From NCBI GenBank assembly GCA_937981945.1, contig CALJNJ010000199.1:1-5116 (forward strand): a DNA stretch of 5,116 bases, given 5' to 3'. The notes beneath the pieces were generated by a model, which was not told the DNA's origin, did not search any database, and worked only from the letters and a program-made list of their open reading frames with translations. Made by a program: the position numbers and the translations under genes. This stretch comes from an uncultured Caulobacterales bacterium. Its GTDB lineage: Bacteria > Pseudomonadota > Alphaproteobacteria > Caulobacterales > Maricaulaceae. Below, piece by piece: positions 1 through 5,116 of the stretch. Numbering within the stretch: the stretch's first letter is position 1; each line of letters begins with the position of its first letter.

Positions 1-1
1 G

Positions 2-1069
2 GTGGAAACGGACCACGGCAGCGGGCTTCTCTGGATCCATGACCGATCCACTTATGGCGGCGCCGACAATCGATGGATGCACATTTACATTCGCGGCATG
101 ATGGTCGCCCGAAACAAGCATGACTTCCTGCCGGGATGGGCCGGGTTTATGTCAGGCGTTTTTGAAAGCGACACGCTCAGCCCGACCGCCAGCCGTGAAG
201 ACATTATCACGGATGGGTCTTATCAAACGGCCAAACGGCAAACCGCCAAAGCGCTCAATAAAGGCTTGGCGGACCTCGCCAAGACTCAGCCTGAAATTTG
301 GAGATCCATTTTAAGGCGTCACAATGAGGCCCTGCTCGGGGCGGCGGTAGCCGATGCGGATCTGTTCAGCGCCGTTTGTTCGGATTTAAAAATACCCACG
401 AGTGAAGGTGAAATGTCGCTCGAGCAGATCGCCGAAAAAAGCCCCAAGGGAATTGCCATTGCCCTGCATGCCGATGGCGGCGCAGACGAAATTGTTTCCA
501 GAGCGTTCGGGACACCGGTCGTCTTGGGCTATCGTTACGGTGCGGCCGCCGTCAGCATTCGATATGCCGAACTTAACAATCTGAAAGTGGTCGAACTGGG
601 CACGCAAAGCGGCCATCAATTGCTGTTTCCCCGCGCGCAGGCCTCGCCTGACATCACGGACAAATTAGAAACCCTTTTCGGGCGCGAAGATTTGACATTA
701 GTGTTATCGGATTTTGAGCCTGAATTCCTGTCTTGTCTGTGTTTCGTTGACGCTGAGCAATCCTTGAAAACCTATTTTGAAAGCGACCAAGCTGATCAAA
801 AAATCGGTCAAGGCGCGCTGACCTTGGCACGGGCCTTTACCAAGAAGATCGAGGAAAAGACGCCGCTGCAAATGGTGATTAATTTGGGCTCACCTCTGGT
901 ACAGGCGCTTTTGACCATGCCGGATGAAAGTGCAAAACCCTTGGCCGGAACATTGGAATCCATGGCCAGAATGTTATGTAAAAATAAAGCTCTGGGAGCT
1001 GACGGATTTGCCGCGTCACTCCATCAGTTTAACAACAGCCTTTTGGAAATGATTTCGAAGGAGACTTAA
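2..1069 (+). CDS. HSP90/HtpG-family molecular chaperone, 5' partial (middle and C-terminal domains)
   Basis: Cytosolic ATP-dependent chaperone of the HSP90 family, missing its N-terminus at the left edge. Seen: 355 codons remain. The middle-domain core lies at about residues 27-70: IYIRGMMV, then DFLPGWAGFMSGVFES, then SPTASREDI. This matches the HtpG pattern of DFLP-W--F--G--S followed by L---SRE, and R65 corresponds to the conserved catalytic-loop arginine (R336 in E. coli HtpG). The C-terminal dimerisation region contains MVINLGSPLVQAL (291-303), like the family's N--HPLV motif. About 290 residues follow R65, as in E. coli HtpG (624 aa), so the C-terminus is complete and roughly 270 residues, including the GHKL ATPase domain, lie outside the window. 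The GTG at position 2 is therefore an internal valine codon. Outside these motifs the sequence is divergent, so it may be a paralogue rather than the main htpG; no symbol is given. It ends in EMISKET and lacks the eukaryotic MEEVD tail. The TPR gene follows directly. Confidence 0.9.
   Translation: METDHGSGLLWIHDRSTYGGADNRWMHIYIRGMMVARNKHDFLPGWAGFMSGVFESDTLSPTASREDIITDGSYQTAKRQTAKALNKGLADLAKTQPEIWRSILRRHNEALLGAAVADADLFSAVCSDLKIPTSEGEMSLEQIAEKSPKGIAIALHADGGADEIVSRAFGTPVVLGYRYGAAAVSIRYAELNNLKVVELGTQSGHQLLFPRAQASPDITDKLETLFGREDLTLVLSDFEPEFLSCLCFVDAEQSLKTYFESDQADQKIGQGALTLARAFTKKIEEKTPLQMVINLGSPLVQALLTMPDESAKPLAGTLESMARMLCKNKALGADGFAASLHQFNNSLLEMISKET
1058..1064 (+). promoter_or_regulatory. Ribosome binding site of the TPR gene, inside the end of the HSP90 gene
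   Basis: AAGGAGA lies five bases before the ATG at 1070 and is a near-perfect Shine-Dalgarno. It sits within the last codons of the HSP90-like gene, whose TAA (1067-1069) directly abuts the ATG. This fixes the start of the downstream gene and implies one transcript with coupled translation. Confidence 0.85.
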
Positions 1070-2119
1070 ATGGCCGATAGTGTTTGGACGTGGCTCTATA
1101 ATTTTTTCGACGATCTCTATGATGGCGGACATCACGACATCGCCGAAAAACTCGATTCTTTTTCATCCCTGGCCTATCAAAAAGATCAACAAGCTGTTGA
1201 AGCAATTTACCCTGAACTCGTCGCCTTCGCCAAAGGGCAAGAGAATAAATGGCTGCAAGTCTATATTCGGCATTGGCGTTTACAGGCTTATGTGAACACC
1301 AATCACGACCCGCGCCAATTGGTCCCCGAAGTCTTGGATCTATTATCATTGACGGCCGAAGACGACGTGAAAAATTGCCCGCAATCCACCTGCGTCATTG
1401 ACGATATTACGGATATATATGCGGCCATAGACGCCAAGGGATTTGCGCAGGAACGCCATGACATGTTGGTGGAAACGCTGGACGGTCTGTCGAAACAGGT
1501 TGAGTGCTATCAATGCATGACCATGTCATTGGTCGATGCGCTGGTTGATTTGGACCGCCCCGAAGAAGCCATTGCCGTCTATGAACAAGGTTCCAAAGAT
1601 GCGCCGGATCTTTTTGTCGAATCCCATTTCTATCGATATTTGGCCCCCATGGTTGCCAAAGCCATGATCGAAGCCGGGCGTTACCAAAAAGCCTCCGAGC
1701 TTTTGGAGAAATGCCGTCCCAACGGGCAAGACAGTATTGCGGAAGTTATTTGCCTGAAAACGCGAGTGGCTAATTTGCAAAAAGACCCTGAAAAAGCTGA
1801 GACAATTTTTGAAGAGATTTTAAGTTATGAACCGGTCGATATTATCACGGAACAATTTGTTTTGGCGGCCCGTTCATTTGAGAAACTGAACGACCCGAAA
1901 CGCGTTCTGTCCCTGTCCCGTAAGCTTGCAGAGCGATGCGCCTCTATAGGCCGGACCCGCGAGGCTTTTGACGCCGCCTCGCTGACTTTTGACTTATCGA
2001 AACAACAAAACGACGCGGACGGATGCACAGCTGCTTTGGAGATTATGGAGAATATGATTGGCGAGCTCAACCGGCCTCTGGGCGCCGACAAAACATTAGA
2101 AGCCGCGCGCGCCGGTTAA
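1070..2119 (+). CDS. TPR-like helical-repeat protein, possible partner of the adjacent HSP90
   Basis: Soluble 349-residue protein with no signal peptide or membrane helix, predicted almost wholly helical. Seen: degenerate TPR-like helix pairs at about 151-180 (LVDALVDLDRPEEAIAVYEQ), 192-215 (AKAMIEAGRYQKASELLEKC), 226-255 (NLQKDPEKAETIFEEILSYEP) and 263-290 (AARSFEKLNDPKRVLSLSRKLAE). They carry the small residue/A/Y-F pattern and terminal P of TPRs, but the consensus is weak. The N-terminal 100 residues are acidic and aromatic-rich (VWTWLYNFFDDLYD) with no recognised domain. Four cysteines fall in two pairs, C103-x4-C108 and C146-x2-C149. The ATG start is supported by AAGGAGA five bases upstream. 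There is no intergenic base after the HSP90-like gene. TPR proteins commonly scaffold protein complexes, and some are HSP90 co-chaperones in eukaryotes; a co-chaperone or client-adaptor role here is inferred only from gene order. No homologue with a known name is recognised. Confidence 0.8.
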   Translation: MADSVWTWLYNFFDDLYDGGHHDIAEKLDSFSSLAYQKDQQAVEAIYPELVAFAKGQENKWLQVYIRHWRLQAYVNTNHDPRQLVPEVLDLLSLTAEDDVKNCPQSTCVIDDITDIYAAIDAKGFAQERHDMLVETLDGLSKQVECYQCMTMSLVDALVDLDRPEEAIAVYEQGSKDAPDLFVESHFYRYLAPMVAKAMIEAGRYQKASELLEKCRPNGQDSIAEVICLKTRVANLQKDPEKAETIFEEILSYEPVDIITEQFVLAARSFEKLNDPKRVLSLSRKLAERCASIGRTREAFDAASLTFDLSKQQNDADGCTAALEIMENMIGELNRPLGADKTLEAARAG

Positions 2120-2120
2120 G

Positions 2121-2291
2121 CTATTTTTTAAATATTTTTTTGATGGCCATTAAGAAAATATAGTCAGCCACCGTCAGCGCGATCGCAATAGCCACGCCCA
2201 AGGGCGCATTGCCGGTTTTTTGCCATGTCAAATAACCGATACCGACGCCGATAATCAGAGCGCCGAATAATGGACCTTCTTCGAGCTTCAT
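2121..2291 (-). CDS. Small two-helix membrane protein (56 aa), unknown function
   Basis: A short ORF with ATG at 2291-2289 and TAG at 2123-2121, encoding 56 residues. Seen: a short acidic N-terminus (MKLEEG), a hydrophobic glycine-rich segment at about 7-23 (PLFGALIIGVGIGYLTW), a short polar turn (QKTGNAP, 24-30), a second hydrophobic segment at about 31-50 (LGVAIAIALTVADYIFLMAI), and a basic tail KKIFKK. The basic tail suggests that both termini face the cytoplasm, by the positive-inside rule. Two clean hydrophobic segments with flanking charges are hard to explain as chance, which is the main support. It lies 44 bases after the SOUL gene on the same strand and is probably the last gene of that operon. 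No good Shine-Dalgarno sits at the usual distance: the strong AGGAG is 17 bases away and better placed for a four-codon mini-ORF overlapping this start. Function unknown. Confidence 0.75.
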   Translation of the reverse strand: MKLEEGPLFGALIIGVGIGYLTWQKTGNAPLGVAIAIALTVADYIFLMAIKKIFKK

Positions 2292-2302
2292 CGATTTTCC
2301 AT
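2288..2302 (-). other. Four-codon mini-ORF (MENR-stop) overlapping the small membrane gene by ATGA
   Basis: ATG GAA AAT CGA TGA reads from 2302 to 2288. Its stop codon shares the ATGA with the start of the small membrane protein at 2291. It has the better Shine-Dalgarno of the two starts. It could be a reinitiation leader, or the trace of a one-base deletion: one extra base would fuse MENR to the membrane protein. The sequence alone cannot decide, and the mini-ORF could also be coincidental. Confidence 0.4.
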
Positions 2303-2307
2303 TCTCT

Positions 2308-2313
2308 ACTCCT
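2308..2313 (-). promoter_or_regulatory. Shine-Dalgarno AGGAGT ahead of the mini-ORF and small membrane gene
   Basis: AGGAGT on the minus strand lies six bases (counting from AGGAG) before the ATG at 2302, an ideal distance. It is 17 bases before the ATG at 2291, too far for direct initiation. The AGGAG can also pair with CTCCT at 2324-2320 around a six-base loop (TCGATC), which would partly mask it. Confidence 0.5.
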
Positions 2314-2335
2314 GATCGAAGGAGAGCCTATGATA

Positions 2336-2971
2336 TTAATCCGCCAATCGCAAATGGACTTCATTGCGGCGCATGAAACCGGGCATGAATGGCGGATCAT
2401 AAAAAGCATAGTCCGGCGGACCCAGAGTGGTCAGGCCTTTTTCTGCCGCATAGGTCTCGAGCTGCCGGGTCCGTTTTTCCATGGTCGACATTTTCCATTT
2501 TCCCGTAAACCGTACGGTCACGGCCTTGTACGGCTCCGTTTCCCGTATCGTGATGTCTTTATCATCCGGGACTGGCAATGTTTCCAAAGTGTATTCGGAC
2601 GGCATCATAAAATTGACGACCCAAATTCCGGTGTCCGTTTGCGTCTGAACCACAGGCGCGGTCATAGCGATTTTTTCCGACACGGCCGGGGTTTGCGTAA
2701 CCGGCGAGGTCATGGCCACTTTTGATCGGGATTGGTTATCACCAAAAATAAACCCGGCCAGCTTTTTAAACGCCAAATTGGCCGCCGTTTTACGATCGCC
2801 CTTAACCGTCACCTCGGCGATCAGCATTGGCGGGTATTCGCGAATTTCAAATTCGTCGTCTTCCATGACGACCGTGTAGTCGGGTTTCTCCGTCGCTTGG
2901 GCCACAGGCATATTCACCATGAAAAAGGCCGCCAAAAACAGCATAGCCATATATAAAATAAGTCGGGTCAT
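2336..2971 (-). CDS. SOUL-family haem-binding protein, exported
   Basis: 211-residue member of the SOUL/HBP family, whose characterised members bind haem or related tetrapyrroles. Seen: an N-terminal signal peptide (MTRLILYMAMLFLAAFF, AxA-type site VAQA before T27), so the mature protein of about 185 residues should be periplasmic. The SOUL domain spans about 31-209: DYTVVMEDDEFEIREYPP (31-48), the doubled hallmark KVAMTSPVTQT (84-94) and KIAMTAPVVQT (100-110), the MPSEYTLETLPVP strand (123-135), and the C-terminal signature PPFMPGFMRRNEVHLRL (193-209). The ATG start is supported by AGGAGA five bases upstream and by the signal peptide. It lies 63 bases downstream of gatB and 44 bases upstream of a small membrane gene on the same strand, probably in one operon. 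The only histidine is H206 and there is no cysteine, so haem ligation by the histidine reported for vertebrate SOUL is not evident. The biological role of bacterial members is poorly defined. Confidence 0.92.
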   Translation of the reverse strand: MTRLILYMAMLFLAAFFMVNMPVAQATEKPDYTVVMEDDEFEIREYPPMLIAEVTVKGDRKTAANLAFKKLAGFIFGDNQSRSKVAMTSPVTQTPAVSEKIAMTAPVVQTQTDTGIWVVNFMMPSEYTLETLPVPDDKDITIRETEPYKAVTVRFTGKWKMSTMEKRTRQLETYAAEKGLTTLGPPDYAFYDPPFMPGFMRRNEVHLRLAD

Positions 2972-2976
2972 TAATA

Positions 2977-2982
2977 TCTCCT
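2977..2982 (-). promoter_or_regulatory. Ribosome binding site of the SOUL gene
   Basis: AGGAGA on the minus strand is separated from the ATG at 2971 by five bases (TATTA in transcript sense). It is a strong Shine-Dalgarno and confirms the start that gives an intact signal peptide. Confidence 0.8.
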
Positions 2983-3006
2983 ACCCTATTTACGTATGGG
3001 CAAGAG

Positions 3007-3025
3007 AATTCAGATCAGATGAATT
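3007..3025. repeat. Short inverted repeat between gatB and the SOUL gene
   Basis: AATTCA (3007-3012) and TGAATT (3020-3025) form perfect six-base arms around the spacer GATCAGA. The repeat starts about ten bases after the gatB stop in the transcript sense. It is AT-rich and is not followed by a run of U, so it is not a convincing intrinsic terminator. It could be a weak hairpin, a protein-binding palindrome or chance. The rest of the 63-base intergenic stretch shows no promoter that I can defend. Confidence 0.3.
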
Positions 3026-3034
3026 GCAGTCCGG

Positions 3035-4525
3035 TTACAATCCCAGCTTGTCCCGCAGGATTTTGTTCACGGCTTGCGGGTTGGCTTTGCCGCCTGACGC
3101 CTTCATGACTTGCCCAACAAAAAAGCCGAGCAGCTTCGGATTGTCTTTGGCTTTTTCCATCTGCGCAGGATTAGCGTCGAGCGCTTCTTGGACCATCGCT
3201 TCAATGGCGCCTGTATCCGTAACCTGTTTCAAGCCTTCGCGCTCAATGATCTCATCGGCGCTTCCGCCGTCTTCAAACATTTTTTCAAAGACGGTTTTCG
3301 CGATCTTGCCGGAAATCGTATTGTCACCGATCCGGTCCAAAAGACCGCCAAGGGAATCGGCGCTCACCGGACTGTCCGATAGATCCAGGGCCGCCTTATT
3401 CAGCGCGCCGAATAAATCACCCATCATCCAATTGGCGGCAATCTTGGCGTCGCGGGGTTTATCACCACCCGTAACCAATTGCTCATAATAGTCGCCGGCA
3501 GTTTTATCGACGGTCAGAACGCCTGCATCATAGGCCGGAATTCCGAACTCGGATATAAATCTGGCTTTACGCGCATCCGGCAGCTCGGGAAGATTGGACT
3601 TGATGGCGTCCACAAAGCCCTGCTCCAGTTCCAGCGGCAGTAAGTCCGGATCCGGAAAATAGCGATAATCATGGGCGTCTTCTTTGGAGCGCATGGACCG
3701 GGTCTCATTTTTTACGCTGTCATAAAGACGGGTTTCCTGATCAATGGTCCCGCCGGATTCGATAATCCCGATTTGCCGGCGCGCCTCGTGATTAATGGCT
3801 TGGCGGATGAAGCGCAGCGAGTTCACGTTTTTAATTTCGCAGCGCGTGCCGAGCTCGCCGCCGGGACGTCTGACCGAGACATTGACATCGGCGCGCATAT
3901 TGCCTTTTTCCATATCGCCGTCACATGTTCCCAAAGCGCGCACAATACCGCGAAGCTTATCAACATAAGCCGACGCTTCTTCCGGACTGCGCATATCGGG
4001 CTTGGACACAATTTCCATCAGAGCAACACCGGAACGGTTGAGATCTACATAGGTCTCATCGTCCGATAAATCATGGACGGATTTGCCGGCGTCCTGTTCC
4101 AAATGAAGCCGCTCAATTCCGACCGTCACGGCCTCGCCGCCTTCAGGATGAATTTCAATTTCGCCTTCGCCCACAATTGGGTGCTCAAACTGAGAGATTT
4201 GATAGCCTTGCGGCAGATCTACGTAGAAGTAATTTTTACGGTCAAAGCGCGAGAACAAATTAATTTTGGCGTTCAGTCCCAATCCGGTCCGAACCGCCTG
4301 CTCCACGCAAAATTCATTGACCACCGGGAGCATGCCGGGCATGCCCGCATCGACCAAAGAGACTTGTGTATTGGGCTCGGCGCCATATTCCGTAGCCGCG
4401 CCTGAAAACAGTTTCGAGTTTGATGAGACCTGGGCGTGGACCTCAAGTCCGATGATAAGCTCCCAGTCTCCCGTTTCGCCCTTCATCCAATCTTTTTCGT
4501 CTGCAACTCTTTCGGCTGTAAACAT
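3035..4525 (-). CDS. gatB: Aspartyl/glutamyl-tRNA(Asn/Gln) amidotransferase subunit B
   Basis: GatB is the B subunit of the GatCAB amidotransferase, which converts Glu-tRNA(Gln) (and often Asp-tRNA(Asn)) to the amidated form in the cytosol. GatB phosphorylates the mischarged acyl group and channels ammonia from GatA. Seen: a catalytic cradle domain from about residue 20, with GLEVHAQ (26-32, conserved Glu and His), [18 protein letters not shown] (95-112), the family signature around [14 protein letters not shown] (161-174), and the [18 protein letters not shown] stretch (280-297). A helical linker and the YqeY-like tRNA-binding tail run to the end ([12 protein letters not shown]). At 496 residues it is near full length for the family (about 475-500). 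The ATG at 4525 follows the upstream stop by three bases; M14 (4486) is an alternative start closer to the usual alphaproteobacterial N-terminus. Only weak Shine-Dalgarno sequences precede either. gatA and gatC are not in the window; a serine hydrolase gene lies directly upstream instead. Confidence 0.97.
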   Translation of the reverse strand: MFTAERVADEKDWMKGETGDWELIIGLEVHAQVSSNSKLFSGAATEYGAEPNTQVSLVDAGMPGMLPVVNEFCVEQAVRTGLGLNAKINLFSRFDRKNYFYVDLPQGYQISQFEHPIVGEGEIEIHPEGGEAVTVGIERLHLEQDAGKSVHDLSDDETYVDLNRSGVALMEIVSKPDMRSPEEASAYVDKLRGIVRALGTCDGDMEKGNMRADVNVSVRRPGGELGTRCEIKNVNSLRFIRQAINHEARRQIGIIESGGTIDQETRLYDSVKNETRSMRSKEDAHDYRYFPDPDLLPLELEQGFVDAIKSNLPELPDARKARFISEFGIPAYDAGVLTVDKTAGDYYEQLVTGGDKPRDAKIAANWMMGDLFGALNKAALDLSDSPVSADSLGGLLDRIGDNTISGKIAKTVFEKMFEDGGSADEIIEREGLKQVTDTGAIEAMVQEALDANPAQMEKAKDNPKLLGFFVGQVMKASGGKANPQAVNKILRDKLGL

Positions 4526-4528
4526 AGC

Positions 4529-5116
4529 TTATTCCGTCTCTGAAATTTCGGGCATTGTGCCCTTAATGAGTTTGAAAAATTCTCTTTGGGCCAGGCGCGG
4601 TTTACCGTCATTGGTCGCCATGGCGTAGACGGCATTATGCTTTGGACTGATGACCAAAAGCGCCACCCACATCGTGTTGCTGCCATTATGCCAGGTGAGC
4701 GTTCCCCCTGCCCAATCTTTTGAATCATCTTCGACCCAGCCCATGGCATAATCGTCCAGCACATCCGTGTGCAATATTGCGAAGGTCTCAGGCGACAAAT
4801 ATCCTGCTTTCCCTGTCATGCCGTCCAAATGGCTCTGGCCATATTTTGCCAAATCCGTCAGCGTCATATGAATAGTGCCGGCGGGTCCCATAATAGGCGA
4901 ATTATCTGCGCCCGGTCTGTTCGGGTTTTTGGCTTTCTTGCCGGAATGTCCCCACGCGACAGTTTCGTCGCCGGCCGGTTTTGGCGGGCCAAACCCCAGG
5001 CTGGTCAGGCCCAACGGCTCTGCCACTTCGCGGCGGATCAATTCTTCCCAAATCATCCCCGTTTCTTTTTCGGCCATAACGCCGGCGATCGTATAGCCCA
5101 CATTAGAATAGGCATT
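4529..5116 (-). CDS. Beta-lactamase-fold serine hydrolase (class C/PBP-like), 5' partial
   Basis: C-terminal 195 residues of a serine hydrolase of the beta-lactamase/penicillin-binding fold (Pfam Beta-lactamase type: class C enzymes, D-alanyl-D-alanine peptidases, EstB-like esterases). Seen: the edge cuts just before the second catalytic motif, YSN (visible residues 3-5), followed by VGYTIAGVMAE. Then come EVAEPLGLTSLGFG (30-43), the conserved GPAGTIHMTLTDLAKYGQ (77-94), YAMGW (123-127), and the third motif HNG (143-145, in place of KTG) on the strand leading into TMWVALLVISP. HxG is common in the esterase and peptidase branches and argues against a true AmpC lactamase. The first motif (SxxK) and any signal peptide lie beyond the right edge. 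The GTG at 5101 is internal, since the frame stays open to the edge with YSN upstream. The TAA is three bases before gatB's ATG, so the two are probably co-transcribed. The substrate cannot be inferred; a peptidoglycan peptide or small ester is plausible. Confidence 0.88.
   Translation of the reverse strand, partial: NAYSNVGYTIAGVMAEKETGMIWEELIRREVAEPLGLTSLGFGPPKPAGDETVAWGHSGKKAKNPNRPGADNSPIMGPAGTIHMTLTDLAKYGQSHLDGMTGKAGYLSPETFAILHTDVLDDYAMGWVEDDSKDWAGGTLTWHNGSNTMWVALLVISPKHNAVYAMATNDGKPRLAQREFFKLIKGTMPEISETE

Noticed and set aside
2..4. GTG at position 2 as the true start of the HSP90-like gene.
   Set aside because: Conserved middle-domain sequence begins right away and the ATPase domain would be missing; the frame is open to the window edge, so this is a truncation by the window.
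2104..2141. Rho-independent terminator formed by the GC-rich end of the TPR gene and the following T tracts.
   Set aside because: The CCG/CGG arms pair for only three base pairs before mismatching, so no stable stem precedes the T run.
2164..2409. Minus-strand open frame spanning the SOUL end and the small membrane gene.
   Set aside because: It is in a different frame from both supported genes, gives an arginine-rich product with no domain, and conflicts with the clean two-helix protein at 2121-2291.
2270..2725. Plus-strand open frame antisense to the SOUL gene, with AAGGAG a few bases before an ATG at 2330.
   Set aside because: Its product is rich in R, H and F with no recognisable domain, and it lies opposite a clear SOUL gene with a signal peptide. 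The AAGGAG is part of the short palindrome whose other arm is the minus-strand ribosome binding site.
2972..3034. Separate sigma-70 promoter for the SOUL gene.
   Set aside because: I could not find a -35/-10 pair with good spacing in these 63 bases, so I do not annotate one.
2919..3488. Plus-strand open frame of about 190 codons opposite the end of gatB.
   Set aside because: It is a shadow of the strongly conserved gatB coding strand; composition is serine/proline-rich and no family is recognised.
5099..5101. GTG at 5101 (minus) as the start of the serine hydrolase.
   Set aside because: The catalytic YSN motif is encoded just upstream in the same open frame, so the gene continues past the right edge.

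Overview
The window looks like an ordinary stretch of bacterial chromosome, most likely from an alphaproteobacterium of moderate GC content. I base this on the GatB sequence (N-terminal [37 protein letters not shown]) and on the mix of GatB, an exported SOUL protein and a beta-lactamase-fold hydrolase. The genus cannot be fixed from the sequence alone. It is densely coding. I see no rRNA, tRNA, CRISPR, IS element or phage gene, and no gene-free stretch over about 65 bases.

Layout. There are two convergent gene groups. On the plus strand, positions 2-2119 hold the middle and C-terminal part of a divergent HSP90/HtpG-family chaperone, cut by the left edge. It is followed with no intergenic base by a TPR-like helical-repeat protein. 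On the minus strand, read from the right edge leftwards, there are four genes. First is a beta-lactamase-fold serine hydrolase missing its N-terminus (4529-5116). Next comes gatB, for the B subunit of the tRNA-dependent amidotransferase (3035-4525), and then an exported SOUL haem-binding-family protein (2336-2971). Last is a 56-residue two-helix membrane protein (2121-2291), which is easy to miss because it is so short. The two groups meet tail to tail with a single base (2120) between stop codons.

How the genes relate. The HSP90-like gene and the TPR gene form a tight translational unit; the TPR gene's Shine-Dalgarno lies inside the chaperone's last codons. This suggests they act together. 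The idea of a bacterial HSP90 with a dedicated TPR partner is the most interesting hypothesis here, but it is inferred from gene order. The minus-strand genes are also close (3, 63 and 44 bases apart) and probably co-transcribed, but their functions look unrelated: housekeeping tRNA amidation beside envelope proteins. The small membrane gene has an unusual start region: a strong Shine-Dalgarno serves a four-codon mini-ORF whose stop overlaps the gene's ATG (ATGA). This suggests either reinitiation or a one-base error in the sequence.

I did not find a clearly new defence, mobile or biosynthetic system. The HSP90-TPR pair and the small membrane protein with its leader are the items most worth a second look.
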